From Candidatus Dietzia intestinipullorum (GTDB taxonomy: Bacteria > Actinomycetota > Actinomycetes > Mycobacteriales > Mycobacteriaceae): a stretch of 64,000 bases of DNA. The DNA is taken from NCBI GenBank assembly GCA_019119635.1, contig DWWP01000025.1:1-64000 (forward strand). The letters run 5' to 3'. The notes under the pieces were generated by a model. That model did no database searches. It was given only the letters and a program-made list of their open reading frames with translations, and was not told the DNA's origin. This document shows, piece by piece, positions 15,848-25,794 of this stretch. Numbering within the stretch: the stretch's first letter is position 1; the number at the start of each line of letters is the position of its first letter. A program made the position numbers and the translations under genes.

Positions 15848-17254
15848 GTGACCAAACGCATCATCATCATCGGCGGGGGACCCGCCGGCTACGAGGCCGC
15901 GCTGGTGGCCGCGCAGCACGGTGCGGACGTCACGGTGGTGGACGCGGAGGGCATCGGCGGCAACTGCGTCCTCACCGACTGCGTCCCGTCCAAGACGTTC
16001 ATCGCCACGACCGGCGTGCGCACGGACATGCGGCGCGCGGAGGAGATGGGGGTCCAGGCGCACTTCGACCCCACTGCCTACCGGCTCACCCGGGTCAACG
16101 GCCGGGTCAAGTCGCTGGCCCGGGCCCAGTCCGCCGACATCCGGTCACAGCTCCAGCGGGAGGGCGTCCGCCTGCTCTCCGGTCGCGCCCGGCTCCACGA
16201 CTCCCAGCCCGGTATGGCCGCCCACAATGTCCACGTCTCCCTCGAGACCGGGCGGGACATGGTCCTCGAGGCGGATGTGGTGCTGCTGGCCACGGGCTCG
16301 ACCCCGCGAGTGCTCCCGGACGCCGTGCCCGACGGCGAGCGGATCCTCACCTGGCGGCAGCTCTACGACCTGACCGAGCTCCCCACACACCTCGTCGTGG
16401 TGGGCTCCGGCGTGACCGGCGCCGAGTTCGTCTCGGCGTTCACCGAGATGGGCGTCAAGGTCACCATGGTCTCCAGTCGGGACCGCGTCCTGCCGCACGA
16501 GGACGCCGACGCCGCGCTCGTGCTCGAGGAGGCGCTCAGCGAGCGGGGCGTCTCCCTGGCCAAGCACGCCCGGGCCGACGCCGTGGAGCACCACGAGGAC
16601 GGCATCATCGTCCGGATGAGCGACGGCCGGACCGTCACCGGCTCGCACGCCCTCATGTGCGTGGGGTCCGTGCCCAACACCGACGGGCTCGGGCTGGAGA
16701 GCACGGGCATCGAGCAGCAACCCGGCGGCCACATCAAGGTCGACCGCGTCTCCCGCACCACCGCGCCCGGCGTCTATGCGGCCGGCGACTGCACCGACCT
16801 GCTCCCGTTGGCCTCGGTGGCGGCGATGCAGGGGCGCATCGCCATGTACCACGCGCTGGGCGAGGGGGTCAGCCCGATCCGGCTCCGGACCGTCGCCGCG
16901 GCCGTGTTCACCCGCCCCGAGATCGCGACCGTCGGTATCTCGCACGCACAGATCGAGAGCGGTGAGGTGCCCGCTCGGGTCGAGGTCTTCCCGCTGGCCG
17001 GCAACCCGCGCGCCAAGATGCGCAGCCTGCGCCGCGGCTTCGTCAAACTGTTCTGTCGCCCCGCCTCGGGCGTGGTGATCGGCGGCGTCGTCGTGGCGCC
17101 CACCGCCTCCGAACTGATCCTGCCCATCTCCGTGGCGGTGCGGAACCAGCTCACCGTGGGGGATCTCGCGGGCTCGTTCTCCGTGTACCCGTCCATGACC
17201 GGCACCATCACCGAGGCCGCCCGGCACCTCATCCGGCACGACGACCTCGACTAG
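15848..17254 (+). CDS. lpdA: NAD(P)H-quinone dehydrogenase, LpdA type
   Basis: A 468-residue flavoprotein of the pyridine-nucleotide disulfide oxidoreductase family. FAD binding is at IIIGGGPAGYEAA (7-19), NAD(P)H binding at VVGSGVTGAEF and the second FAD motif at GVYAAGDCTDL. It is close to Rv3303c, which reduces quinones rather than lipoamide. The His-Glu dyad of true lipoamide dehydrogenase is absent (SVYPSMTGTITEA instead of HAHPT). Unlike my recollection of Rv3303c, both cysteines of a CxxxxC pair are present (Cys40 and Cys45, GNCVLTDCVPSK). The GTG at 15848 has GGAGG 5 nt upstream. It converges with glpK, 9 nt apart. Confidence 0.9.
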   Translation: MTKRIIIIGGGPAGYEAALVAAQHGADVTVVDAEGIGGNCVLTDCVPSKTFIATTGVRTDMRRAEEMGVQAHFDPTAYRLTRVNGRVKSLARAQSADIRSQLQREGVRLLSGRARLHDSQPGMAAHNVHVSLETGRDMVLEADVVLLATGSTPRVLPDAVPDGERILTWRQLYDLTELPTHLVVVGSGVTGAEFVSAFTEMGVKVTMVSSRDRVLPHEDADAALVLEEALSERGVSLAKHARADAVEHHEDGIIVRMSDGRTVTGSHALMCVGSVPNTDGLGLESTGIEQQPGGHIKVDRVSRTTAPGVYAAGDCTDLLPLASVAAMQGRIAMYHALGEGVSPIRLRTVAAAVFTRPEIATVGISHAQIESGEVPARVEVFPLAGNPRAKMRSLRRGFVKLFCRPASGVVIGGVVVAPTASELILPISVAVRNQLTVGDLAGSFSVYPSMTGTITEAARHLIRHDDLD

Positions 17255-17263
17255 CGACCCGGG

Positions 17264-18823
17264 TCAGCCCTCGACGTCGGCCCAGCCCAGCGTCCGTTCG
17301 ACCGCGTCGTTCCAGCGCGCCCACAGGCGCTCGCGCTCGTCGTCCGACATCCGGGGCGTCCAGCGCCGGTCCTCGCGCCACAGCTCACGCAGCCGGTCGG
17401 GGGAGTCCCACTGGTCGACGGCCAGACCCGCGGCGAACGCCGCGCCGAGCGCGGTGGTCTCCGTGACCTCCGGGCGCACCACGTCGATGCCCAGGATGTC
17501 CGCCTGGAACTGCATGAGGAAGTCGTTGACCACCATCCCGCCGTCCACGCGCAGTGCGTCGGCGGACGAGCCGGCGTCGGCCACCATGGCGTCGGTCATC
17601 TCCCGGGTCTGGAACGCGGTCGCCTCGAGTGCGGCCCGGGCCAGGTGCGCCCGGGTGTGGAACCGGGTCAGGCCCACCAGGGCGCCACGGGCGTCCGGCC
17701 GCCACCGCGGTGCCAGGAGGCCGGAGAACGCGGGGACGAGATAGCAGTCGCCGTTGTCCTCCACGGACCCGGCCAACCCCTCCGTCTCGGCGGCCTCCGA
17801 GATGATCCCCAGATTGTCCCGCAACCACTGGACCAGGGAGCCGGCCACCGCCACCGAGCCCTCGAGCGCGTACACGGGATCGTCGTCGCCCAACTGGTAG
17901 CAGACCGTGGTGAGCAGGCCGTTCTCGCTGAGGTGCGGGGTGGTCCCGGTGTTGAGGAGCAGAAAAGCCCCGGTGCCGTAGGTGTTCTTGGCGTCCCCGG
18001 GGTCGAAGCAGGTCTGGCCGAACATGGCCGCCTGTTGGTCTCCCAGGATCCCCGCGATCGGGGTGCCGCCGAACATCCGGCGCCGGGTCACGTGCCCGAC
18101 CACGCCCGAGGAGGGGACGATCTCCGGGAGCATGGCGCGCGGGACCCCGATCTCCCGGCACAGCTCGTCGCTCCACCCGAGCGTGGTCAGGTCCATGAGC
18201 AGGGTGCGGGAGGCGTTGGTGACATCGGTGACGTGCAGCGCCGGCTGCCCGTCGTCGCCGCCCCGGATGCCCCCGGTGAGGTTCCACACCAGCCATGAGT
18301 CGATGGTCCCGGCCAGGAGCTCACCGGCCTCGGCGCGCTCGGTACCGCGTTCGCCGCGCTCGTCGAGGTGCTCGAGCACCCACCTGATCTTGGGGCCCGC
18401 GAAGTAGGTGGACAGGGGGAGCCCCGTGGTGTCACGGAAGCGGTCCCCACCGCGCTCGTGGGCGTCGGCGAGGCGCGCGCAGATCCCCGACGTCCGGGTG
18501 TCCTGCCACACGATCGCGTTGTGCACCGGCAGTCCGGTCGCCCGGTCCCACACCACGACCGTCTCGCGCTGATTGGTGATGCCGATCGCCGACACCGCGT
18601 CCGGCTCGAGATCGGCGTGCCCGGCGACCTGGGCCATGACGGTACGGACGTTCTCCCAGATCTCCATCGGGTCGTGCTCGACCCACCCGGCACGCGGCAG
18701 GATCTGCCGATGCTCGACCTGGGCGGTCGCGGTGGGCACGGGAAGGCCGCGGTCGTCGAACAGGATCGCCCGGGAGGAGGTGGTGCCCTGGTCGATGGCG
18801 AGGATGTAGGTGCTGCGCGTCAC
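17264..18823 (-). CDS. glpK: Glycerol kinase
   Basis: A 519-residue FGGY-family kinase that makes sn-glycerol-3-phosphate. The N-terminal ATPase-fold motif [16 protein letters not shown], the substrate segment [24 protein letters not shown] and the C-terminal [16 protein letters not shown] signature are intact. The gene is divergent from glpD, which oxidises its product, with 78 nt between them. The GTG start lies 6 nt after a TAGTCT box, so it may be leaderless. In M. tuberculosis glpK is elsewhere, so its position here is a local difference. Confidence 0.97.
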   Translation of the reverse strand: MTRSTYILAIDQGTTSSRAILFDDRGLPVPTATAQVEHRQILPRAGWVEHDPMEIWENVRTVMAQVAGHADLEPDAVSAIGITNQRETVVVWDRATGLPVHNAIVWQDTRTSGICARLADAHERGGDRFRDTTGLPLSTYFAGPKIRWVLEHLDERGERGTERAEAGELLAGTIDSWLVWNLTGGIRGGDDGQPALHVTDVTNASRTLLMDLTTLGWSDELCREIGVPRAMLPEIVPSSGVVGHVTRRRMFGGTPIAGILGDQQAAMFGQTCFDPGDAKNTYGTGAFLLLNTGTTPHLSENGLLTTVCYQLGDDDPVYALEGSVAVAGSLVQWLRDNLGIISEAAETEGLAGSVEDNGDCYLVPAFSGLLAPRWRPDARGALVGLTRFHTRAHLARAALEATAFQTREMTDAMVADAGSSADALRVDGGMVVNDFLMQFQADILGIDVVRPEVTETTALGAAFAAGLAVDQWDSPDRLRELWREDRRWTPRMSDDERERLWARWNDAVERTLGWADVEG

Positions 18824-18829
18824 AGCCCA

Positions 18830-18835
18830 AGACTA
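18830..18835 (-). promoter_or_regulatory. -10 box (TAGTCT), leaderless start of glpK
   Basis: TAGTCT on the minus strand ends 6 nt before the GTG of glpK in the 78-nt gap shared with glpD. The gap leaves little room for a separate operator. Confidence 0.45.
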
Positions 18836-18901
18836 CGTCCGGCCGGGCGTAGAGTCGGCCACGACGGGCCGGGATCCCGCCCCGGCCCCGGAGGGAGTGC
18901 G

Positions 18902-20680
18902 ATGCCCACGAACACGTCACGGTCTGCTCTCGGCCCCCGCCGCCGGTCCGAGGCGTGGCGCCGGCTCTCGGAGGAGCACTTCGATGTCCTGGTGGTCGGC
19001 GGCGGTGTCGTGGGGACCGGCAGCGCCGTCGACGCGGCCACGCGTGGGTTGTCGGTGGCACTGGTCGAGGCGCGCGACTTCGCGGCCGGCACCTCCTCGC
19101 GCAGCTCCAAGATGTTCCACGGCGGACTGCGCTACCTCGAGCAGTTGGACTTCGGACTCGTCGCCGAGGCCCTCCACGAGCGGGAGCTGAGCATGTCCAC
19201 GCTCGCCCCGCACCTGGTCAGGCCCCTCAAGTTCCTGTTCCCGCTCACCCGCCGGTTCTGGGAGCGCCCGTACATGGCGGCCGGGTTCGTCCTCTACGAC
19301 GTCATGGGCGGTGCCAAGAGCGTCCCGCCGCAGAAGCACTACACGCGGGCCGGGGCGCTGCGGGTGGCCCCCGGCCTCCGGGAGGACGCGGTGATCGGGG
19401 GGATCCGGTACTGGGACACCCTCGTCGACGACGCCCGGCACACACTGACCCTGGCCCGCACCGCGGCCAAGCACGGCGCCGTGGTGGCCAACTCCACCCA
19501 GGTGGTGGGGTATCTGCGCGACGGCGAGCGGGTCACCGGCGTCCGGGTCCGCGACGCCGAGACGGGCCGCGAGACCGACGTCCGGGCCTCGGTGGTGCTC
19601 AACGCCGCCGGCGTGTGGACCGACCAGCTCCAGCGGATGCTCGGGGAGGAGGGCGGCTTCACGGTCCGTGCCTCCAAGGGGGTCCACATCGTGGTGGACA
19701 GTGACCGCGTGGACTCCGACGCCGCGCTCATCCTGCGGACCGAGAAATCCGTGCTCTTCGTGATCCCCTGGGGCGAGTACTGGATCCTGGGCACCACGGA
19801 CACCGACTGGCAGCTCGACCTCGCGCACCCGGCCGCGACCGCCGCGGACATCGAATACATCCTCGGTCACGTCAACTCCGTCCTCACCACGCCGATCGGG
19901 CGCGAGGACGTGCGGGGCGTCTACGCCGGACTGCGACCGCTGCTCTCCGGCGGGGCCGACTCCACCGCCAAGCTCTCGCGGGAGCACGCGGTGATGACCG
20001 TCGCGCCGGGTGCCGTCGTGGTGGCCGGCGGTAAGTACACGACCTACCGCGTCATGGCCGCTGACGCCGTCGACGCCGCCGTCGCCGAGCTGGGGGAGGC
20101 CGCGGACCCCGTTCCCGCCTCCACCACCGAGCGCATCCCGCTGCTCGGCGCCGACGGGTTCCCGGCCATGGTCAACCGGGTCGACCGGCTGGCCGACCGC
20201 TACGAGATCCGCGAGGAGCAGGTGCGACACCTGCTCGACCGCTACGGTTCGCTCCTCGAGGACGTCCTGGACCTGGCCGCCGGGCGACCGGATCTCCTGG
20301 AGCCGCTGGAGGGCGCGGATCGCTACCTGCGGGTCGAGGTGGTCCACGCCGCCGTGGCGGAGGCCGCCCTCCACCTCGAGGACGTCCTGGTCAGGCGGAC
20401 CCGGATCTCCATGGAGTACCAGCACAGCGGCGTCGTGTGCGCCCGCGAGGTGGCGGAACTGATGGCCGGGGCCCTGGACTGGGACGACGAGCGCACCGAG
20501 CGGGAGGTCGCCCTGTACGGGCGCCGGGTCGCCGCCGAACAGGCCAGCCAGGTCACCGATTCCGACGACGCGGCCGACGCGTACCTCAAAACGGTTCCGG
20601 AGGCGCGGGAGTTCCTTGCCGAGGCGCGGTTCGACCCCGCCAGTGCGGAGCCCGTCATGGAGCCGCTCGGCGAGAACTGA
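18902..20680 (+). CDS. glpD: Aerobic glycerol-3-phosphate dehydrogenase
   Basis: A 592-residue membrane-associated flavoprotein that oxidises glycerol-3-phosphate to dihydroxyacetone phosphate and reduces quinone. The FAD fold is VLVVGGGVVGTGSAVDAATRG (about 24-44). The GlpD-specific ARDFAAGTSSRSSKMFHGGLRYL segment and the C-terminal DAO domain (from about 400) are complete. The ATG at 18902 is preceded by GGAGGGAG. It forms a glycerol-use pair with divergent glpK and is followed by a strong stem-loop. Confidence 0.97.
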   Translation: MPTNTSRSALGPRRRSEAWRRLSEEHFDVLVVGGGVVGTGSAVDAATRGLSVALVEARDFAAGTSSRSSKMFHGGLRYLEQLDFGLVAEALHERELSMSTLAPHLVRPLKFLFPLTRRFWERPYMAAGFVLYDVMGGAKSVPPQKHYTRAGALRVAPGLREDAVIGGIRYWDTLVDDARHTLTLARTAAKHGAVVANSTQVVGYLRDGERVTGVRVRDAETGRETDVRASVVLNAAGVWTDQLQRMLGEEGGFTVRASKGVHIVVDSDRVDSDAALILRTEKSVLFVIPWGEYWILGTTDTDWQLDLAHPAATAADIEYILGHVNSVLTTPIGREDVRGVYAGLRPLLSGGADSTAKLSREHAVMTVAPGAVVVAGGKYTTYRVMAADAVDAAVAELGEAADPVPASTTERIPLLGADGFPAMVNRVDRLADRYEIREEQVRHLLDRYGSLLEDVLDLAAGRPDLLEPLEGADRYLRVEVVHAAVAEAALHLEDVLVRRTRISMEYQHSGVVCAREVAELMAGALDWDDERTEREVALYGRRVAAEQASQVTDSDDAADAYLKTVPEAREFLAEARFDPASAEPVMEPLGEN

Positions 20681-20687
20681 CGAGACG

Positions 20688-20726
20688 ACACGATCCGCCA
20701 CCCGTGCACCGGATGGCGGATCGTGT
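20688..20726. terminator. Bidirectional stem-loop between glpD and accA3
   Basis: Perfect 13-bp arms (20688-20700 ACACGATCCGCCA and 20714-20726 TGGCGGATCGTGT) with a 13-nt loop lie between the convergent stops, so the hairpin can end both transcripts. Confidence 0.8.
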
Positions 20727-20753
20727 GGGGTGCCCGGGCTGCCGGGCGGGGGA

Positions 20754-22541
20754 CTACTTGATCTCGCAGAGCACCGTTCCCTGGGTGACCGCGGCACCGG
20801 CCTCCACGGCCAGGTCGGTGACCACGCCGTCCTTGTGCGCCGCGACCGGGTTCTCCATCTTCATTGCCTCGAGGACGGCGATCTGGTCACCGGCCTTGAC
20901 CTCCTGGCCCTCCTCGACGGCCACCTTGACGACGGTGCCCTGCATCGGCGAGGACACGGCGTCGCCCGAGGCGGCCGCACCGGCGGCGCCGCCCCGGGTA
21001 CGGGCCTTGGCCTTGCGGCGGACCGTGCCGCCGTTGTGGGATCCGCCGAAGGCGAGATCGCCCGGCAGGGAGACCTCGACGCGGCGGCCGTCCACCTCGA
21101 CGACGACCTTCTTGCGCTCGACGGGCTCGTCGTCGTCGGTGGGGGCGCCGGTCGGCGTCCACGGCTCGATCGGGTTCTCCCAGTCGGTCTCGATCCACTT
21201 GGTGTAGACGTCGAAGCCCTTGTCGTCACCGACGAAGGCCGGGTTGGTGACGATGTGCTGGTGGAACGGGATGACCGTCGCCATGCCCTCCACCACGTAC
21301 TCGTCGAGAGCGCGTGCCGCACGGGCGAGCGCCTGGTCGCGGTCCTCGCCCCACACGATGAGCTTGGCCAGCATCGAGTCGAACTGACCGCTGATGGTGT
21401 CGCCCTCCTCGACGCCGGAGTCCAGCCGGACGCCCGGGCCGGTGGGCTCGTCGTACCGCGTGATGGAGCCGGGGGCCGGGAGGAAGTTGCGTCCCGCGTC
21501 CTCGCCGTTGATGCGGAACTCGAACGCGTGACCGCGCGGGGCGGGGTCCTCGGTGAACTCGAGCACCTCGCCCTCGGCGATCTTGAACTGCTGGAGAACC
21601 AGGTCGATCCCGGCGGTCTCCTCGGTGACCGGGTGCTCGACCTGCAGGCGGGTGTTGACCTCGAGGAAGGAGATCGTGTCGCCCTGCACCATGAACTCGA
21701 CGGTGCCGGCGCCGTAGTAGCCGGCCTCGCGGCAGATCGCCTTGGACGACTCGTGGAGCCGCCGGCGCTGCTCGTCGGTGAGGAACGGGGCCGGGGCCTC
21801 CTCGACGAGCTTCTGAAAGCGGCGCTGCAGAGTGCAGTCGCGGGTACCGGCGACGACGACGTTGCCGTGCTTGTCGGCGAGCACCTGCGTCTCGACGTGG
21901 CGGGCCTTGTCGAGGTACTGCTCGACAAAGCACTCGCCGCGGCCGAACGCGGCGACGGCCTCACGGGTGGCGGACTCGAAGAGGTCGGCGACCTCGGACA
22001 TCTCGTGGGCGACCTTCATGCCGCGGCCACCGCCGCCGAAGGCGGCCTTGATGGCGATGGGCAGGCCGTGCTGCTCGGCGAACTTGACGACCTCGTCGGC
22101 GCCCGAGACCGGGTCCTTGGTGCCGGCGGCCATCGGGGCCTGGGCACGCTCGGCGATGTGGCGCGCGGTGACCTTGTCGCCGAGGTCGCGGATGGCCTCC
22201 GGGGGCGGCCCGATCCAGATCAGCCCCGCGTCGATGACGGCCTGCGCGAAGTCCGCGTTCTCCGACAGGAAGCCGTAGCCCGGGTGGATCGCGTCGGCAC
22301 CGGACTTGGCGGCGGCCTCGAGAACCTTGTCGAAGACGAGGTAGGACTCGGCGGAGGTCTGCCCACCGAGCGCGAAGGCCTCGTCGGCCAGCTTGACGAA
22401 CAGCGCGTCGGCATCGGGCTCGGCATACACGGCCACGCTGGCCAGGCCGGCGTCCTTTGCCGCACGGATCACCCGGACCGCGATCTCGCCGCGGTTGGCG
22501 ACGAGGACCTTGGTGATGTGAGAGCTGGCATGACTGGGCAC
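20754..22541 (-). CDS. accA3: Acyl-CoA carboxylase alpha subunit (biotin carboxylase plus biotin carrier)
   Basis: A 595-residue two-domain protein: biotin carboxylase (about 8-455) with ATP-grasp loop [11 protein letters not shown] and [15 protein letters not shown], then a biotinyl domain with [10 protein letters not shown], biotin on Lys561. It charges biotin with CO2 and passes it to AccD subunits to make malonyl- and methylmalonyl-CoA and, in this order, carboxylated long acyl-CoA for mycolates. The GTG at 22541 has AGGAGG about 7 nt upstream. BirA, which attaches biotin, and AccD5/AccE are encoded nearby. Confidence 0.96.
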   Translation of the reverse strand: MPSHASSHITKVLVANRGEIAVRVIRAAKDAGLASVAVYAEPDADALFVKLADEAFALGGQTSAESYLVFDKVLEAAAKSGADAIHPGYGFLSENADFAQAVIDAGLIWIGPPPEAIRDLGDKVTARHIAERAQAPMAAGTKDPVSGADEVVKFAEQHGLPIAIKAAFGGGGRGMKVAHEMSEVADLFESATREAVAAFGRGECFVEQYLDKARHVETQVLADKHGNVVVAGTRDCTLQRRFQKLVEEAPAPFLTDEQRRRLHESSKAICREAGYYGAGTVEFMVQGDTISFLEVNTRLQVEHPVTEETAGIDLVLQQFKIAEGEVLEFTEDPAPRGHAFEFRINGEDAGRNFLPAPGSITRYDEPTGPGVRLDSGVEEGDTISGQFDSMLAKLIVWGEDRDQALARAARALDEYVVEGMATVIPFHQHIVTNPAFVGDDKGFDVYTKWIETDWENPIEPWTPTGAPTDDDEPVERKKVVVEVDGRRVEVSLPGDLAFGGSHNGGTVRRKAKARTRGGAAGAAASGDAVSSPMQGTVVKVAVEEGQEVKAGDQIAVLEAMKMENPVAAHKDGVVTDLAVEAGAAVTQGTVLCEIK

Positions 22542-22705
22542 TCAGGGCCTCCTGGTGATGGACGTCTGGTGGGGGCGGCGGCCCGGTAGGGACACCGATA
22601 TCCCTTGGCAGTGTAATGAGAGGCCACCCTCATGTGTGGGATCGGGGTCACCCGAGGCGCGCCGAGCGGCGGGTCGGCCCCCGCGCGGGCGCGCTGACCT
22701 GCGCT

Positions 22706-23386
22706 TCAGCCCAGCAGCTCGCGGCGCCAGACGTCGTGCGCGTGGAGACCCGCGTCGGAGAGGAGCCTGCGCAGGAGCGGCAGGCTGAGCCCGATGACGC
22801 TCGACGGGTCCCCGTCGATGCGGTCGATGAACCAGCCGCCGAGCGACTCGATCGTGAAGGCCCCCGCGCACTCCAGCGGCTCCCCGGTGCGGAGGTAGAC
22901 GTCGAGGTCGGCGTCCGACGGCGCGCCGAAGTGCACTGTGGTGTCGGAGGTGTCGGCGCCGCGGTGGACGACGGCGGGGGCCCCGCCGCCGGAGACGTCG
23001 GCGACCGCCAGGGCGTGTCCGGTCAGCAGGACGCCGTGGCGCCCGCGCAGCCTCGTCCAGCGTTCCATGGCCCGCTCGTACGTGTGGGGCTTGCCCTCGA
23101 GCTGTCCGTCCACGAGCAGCATCGAGTCGCATCCCACCAGGGCGAGCGTGTCGGCCCCGGCGGCCCGCGCCTCGTCGGCGAGCGACGCGCCCTCGCGCTC
23201 GAGGACGTCCGCGGCCTTGGCGCGGGCGAGCTCCTCGACCACCCGGACGTGCGGGGTGCCCTCCGGGAGGCCGGCCAGGAGAGCGTCCTCGTCGACCCGC
23301 GGGTGCCGGACGAGGGGGTCCACCCCGGCCTGGTCGAGGATGCGCAGTCGGGACGGGGAGGCCGAGGCCAGAGCGAACGCGATCAT
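22706..23386 (-). CDS. maf: Maf-family nucleotide pyrophosphatase
   Basis: A 226-residue protein with the Maf start LASASPSRLRIL, the catalytic ARAKA segment and the GCDSMLLVDGQLEGKP motif. Maf proteins hydrolyse non-canonical or modified nucleotides (dTTP, UTP or methylated forms, depending on subfamily). It is the counterpart of Rv3282 and lies between accA3 and the accD5 operon. The TANNNT and ribosome-binding context is unremarkable. The substrate cannot be told from sequence. Confidence 0.9.
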   Translation of the reverse strand: MIAFALASASPSRLRILDQAGVDPLVRHPRVDEDALLAGLPEGTPHVRVVEELARAKAADVLEREGASLADEARAAGADTLALVGCDSMLLVDGQLEGKPHTYERAMERWTRLRGRHGVLLTGHALAVADVSGGGAPAVVHRGADTSDTTVHFGAPSDADLDVYLRTGEPLECAGAFTIESLGGWFIDRIDGDPSSVIGLSLPLLRRLLSDAGLHAHDVWRRELLG

Positions 23387-23405
23387 CGTGCCAGGGTAGC
23401 CGGAC

Positions 23406-23750
23406 TCAGTTCCGGGGCAGCAGCATGGTGACCGTCAACGTGGTGCGCTCGAGCGCGCGCACCGAGTGCTGCAGTCGCGGCGTCAGGTGGACGATCTCGC
23501 CCGGCCGCAGGTCGAGGGTGCGGTCCGGCAGGCCGAACTCCACCCGCCCCCGCAGGAGTTGGACGAGGATCGGGTGGTGGGCGGCGTGATCCGGGAGTTC
23601 GTGGCCCTCGTCGAACTCGAAGGCGACGATCTTTGTGGTCTCGTCCGAGTGCACGATCGAGGCCCGCGGGCGGGTCTCGAACGGCTCGACCCTGCCGATG
23701 ACCCGGTCGTGGTGGGTGGCCGCGCCCTCGCTCGTGGATTCTTCGGACAT
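23406..23750 (-). CDS. Small cupin-domain protein
   Basis: A 114-residue single-domain cupin. The first cupin motif region is HELPDHAAHHPILVQLLRG (about 50-68) and the second GEIVHLTPRLQHSVRAL (about 84-100), with several His residues able to bind a metal. Small cupins of this type include regulators, dioxygenase-like and unknown proteins; no substrate can be named. It is 20 nt downstream of accE and 19 nt upstream of maf, so it is probably co-transcribed with the accD5 operon. Confidence 0.8.
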   Translation of the reverse strand: MSEESTSEGAATHHDRVIGRVEPFETRPRASIVHSDETTKIVAFEFDEGHELPDHAAHHPILVQLLRGRVEFGLPDRTLDLRPGEIVHLTPRLQHSVRALERTTLTVTMLLPRN

Positions 23751-23770
23751 CGTCGGACTCCCGTGGCCGG

Positions 23771-24043
23771 TCAGTACGAGCGCTTGTTGATGAACGAGTT
23801 GGGGTTGTACCCGAACTGCGAGCGCAGTCGATCCTCGAGAGCCCCCCAGTTGTTCCGGATCGCCGTGCCGCCCGCGTCGCCGTGGGCGGCATTGCCCTGG
23901 GCGGTCGCGAAGACCGCGGCGAGGATCCCGACCTGCTCGGCGGTCGGGTTGCCCCCGGTGATCTCGAAGAACGGCGCGGCCGGCGCGGCCTCGTCGCCGG
24001 TCGTCCGGCTGGCCTGCGCCGCGTCCTCTGCCCCGCGGCTCAC
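23771..24043 (-). CDS. accE: Acyl-CoA carboxylase epsilon subunit
   Basis: A 90-residue accessory subunit. The core [21 protein letters not shown] is the hallmark of AccE/AccE5, which stabilises the AccA3-AccD5 complex. The N-terminal third is Ala/Glu-rich and likely disordered, as in known members. The GTG start at 24043 overlaps the accD5 stop by four nucleotides (GTGA), which couples synthesis of the two subunits. Its position matches Rv3281. Confidence 0.92.
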   Translation of the reverse strand: MSRGAEDAAQASRTTGDEAAPAAPFFEITGGNPTAEQVGILAAVFATAQGNAAHGDAGGTAIRNNWGALEDRLRSQFGYNPNSFINKRSY

Positions 24044-25689
24044 AGCGGCACGTTCCCGTGCTTCTTGGCCGGCACATCGACGACCTTGCGGTCGAGCAGA
24101 CGCAGCGCCTGCGAGACCTGGAGGCGTGTGTGCGACGGCGGGATGACGGCGTCGACGTAGCCACGCTCGGCGGCGACGTACGGGTTGACGAGGGTGTCCT
24201 CGTACTCGGCCTGCAGCTTGAGCCGCACGGCGTCGACGTCCTCGCCGTCCGCGGCCGCCTGCTTGAGCTCGTTGCGGTACACGAACCCGACCGCGCCCGA
24301 GGCGCCCATGACGGCGATCTCGGCCGTCGGCCACGCGAGGTTGATGTCGGCGCCCATGTGCTTGGAGCCCATGACGTCGTACGCGCCGCCGTATGCCTTG
24401 CGGGTGATGACCGTGACCTTGCCGACCGTCGCCTCACCGTAGGCGTAGAGCAGCTTGGCCCCGCGGCGGATGATGCCGTTGAACTCCTGGTCCGTGCCGG
24501 GCAGGAACCCGGGGACGTCCACCAGGGTGAGGATCGGCACGTTGAACGCATCGCAGGTGCGCACGAACCGTGCGGCCTTCTCCGCGGCCTTGATGTCGAG
24601 GGTCCCGGCGAACTGGGTGGGCTGGTTGGCCACCACGCCGACGCTGCGGCCCTCGACGCGGCCGTAGCCCACCACGATGTTCATCGCGTACTGGGCCTGG
24701 ACCTCGAGGAACTCGCCGTCGTCGACGATGTGCTCGATCACCTCGTGCATGTCGTACGGGCTGTTCGAGGAGTCCGGGATGATCGTGTCCAGCTCGAGAT
24801 CCTCCGGGGTGAGGTTGTCCTCGATGGCGCCCTCGGCGACCGGGAACGGGAAGCGCGGGGCCTCGGCGCGGTTGTTGCTGGGCAGGTAGGAGAGCAGGTC
24901 CTTGACGTAGTCCAGGGCGTCCTGCTCGTCACTTGCCGTGTAGTGCGAGACACCGGACTTGGTCATGTGCGTGGTGGCGCCGCCCAGTTCCTCCTGCGTG
25001 ACCTCCTCGCCGGTGACCGTCTTGATGACGTCCGGACCGGTGACGAACATCTGGGAGGTCTTGTCGACCATCACCGTGAAGTCCGTGAGCGCGGGGGAGT
25101 AGACGTGGCCGCCGGCCGAGGGGCCCATGACCAGGGAGACCTGGGGGATGACGCCGGAGGAGCGCACGTTGCGGTGGAAGATCTCGCCGTACAGGCCGAG
25201 GGAGACGACGCCCTCCTGGATGCGCGCGCCGGCGCCGTGGTTGATGCCGATCATCGGGCGGCCGGTCTTGAGGGCCAGGTCCATGACCTTGACGATCTTC
25301 TCGCCGTAGACCTCGCCGAGTGAGCCGCCGAACACGGTGGCGTCCTGCGAGAACACGCAGACGCTGCGGCCGTCGATCGTGCCGTAGCCGGTGATGACGC
25401 CGTCGCCGAGGGGGCGGCGCTCGGCCAGCCCGAAGGTGGTGGCGCGGTGGCGGGCGAGCGCGTCGATCTCCACGAAGGAGCCCGGGTCGAGCAGGTTCTC
25501 GATCCGCTCACGGGCCGTCATCAGGCCCTTCTCGTGGGTCTTGTCGATCGCCGCCTGCCCCATCGGGGCCCGCGCCTCGTCCAGGCGACGGCGCAGCTCG
25601 GACAGCTTCCCGGCGGTCGTGTGGATGTCGGGGGTCGCGGAGTCCGTCTGGACGTCGTCGCCGACGTCCGGTTCTGAGGCAGTCGTCAT
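24040..25689 (-). CDS. accD5: Acyl-CoA carboxylase beta subunit (propionyl-CoA type)
   Basis: A 549-residue carboxyltransferase with N- and C-terminal crotonase-like halves. Oxyanion-hole regions are visible at [14 protein letters not shown] and [13 protein letters not shown]. The segment [13 protein letters not shown] has Asp at the site linked in PccB/AccD5 structures to propionyl-CoA preference. It receives CO2 from biotinylated AccA3 to form methylmalonyl-CoA for multimethyl-branched lipids and propionate use. The ATG start is 8 nt after a TAGAGT box. It is coupled to accE and divergent from birA. Confidence 0.95.
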   Translation of the reverse strand: MTTASEPDVGDDVQTDSATPDIHTTAGKLSELRRRLDEARAPMGQAAIDKTHEKGLMTARERIENLLDPGSFVEIDALARHRATTFGLAERRPLGDGVITGYGTIDGRSVCVFSQDATVFGGSLGEVYGEKIVKVMDLALKTGRPMIGINHGAGARIQEGVVSLGLYGEIFHRNVRSSGVIPQVSLVMGPSAGGHVYSPALTDFTVMVDKTSQMFVTGPDVIKTVTGEEVTQEELGGATTHMTKSGVSHYTASDEQDALDYVKDLLSYLPSNNRAEAPRFPFPVAEGAIEDNLTPEDLELDTIIPDSSNSPYDMHEVIEHIVDDGEFLEVQAQYAMNIVVGYGRVEGRSVGVVANQPTQFAGTLDIKAAEKAARFVRTCDAFNVPILTLVDVPGFLPGTDQEFNGIIRRGAKLLYAYGEATVGKVTVITRKAYGGAYDVMGSKHMGADINLAWPTAEIAVMGASGAVGFVYRNELKQAAADGEDVDAVRLKLQAEYEDTLVNPYVAAERGYVDAVIPPSHTRLQVSQALRLLDRKVVDVPAKKHGNVPL

Positions 25690-25697
25690 GTTGTACG

Positions 25698-25703
25698 ACT
25701 CTA
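25698..25703 (-). promoter_or_regulatory. -10 box (TAGAGT) of accD5
   Basis: TAGAGT on the minus strand ends 8 nt before the accD5 ATG, suggesting a nearly leaderless mRNA. It shares a 105-nt region with the birA promoter. Confidence 0.5.
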
Positions 25704-25781
25704 ACGACTCGGGTCGCGGCGTGTGTACGCCACCCGGTCATCTCCCGCGACGGCGGGCCACCGGCGGCGGCCGGGCCGCCC

Positions 25782-25787
25782 TATTCT
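25782..25787 (+). promoter_or_regulatory. -10 box (TATTCT), leaderless start of birA
   Basis: TATTCT is a good TANNNT match 7 nt before the birA ATG at 25795, with no Shine-Dalgarno between. Confidence 0.5.
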
Positions 25788-25794
25788 GGACGGC

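Noticed and set aside
15848-17254. Lipoamide dehydrogenase (E3)
   Set aside because: Despite the two cysteines, the C-terminal His-Glu dyad is absent and the rest matches LpdA quinone reductase.
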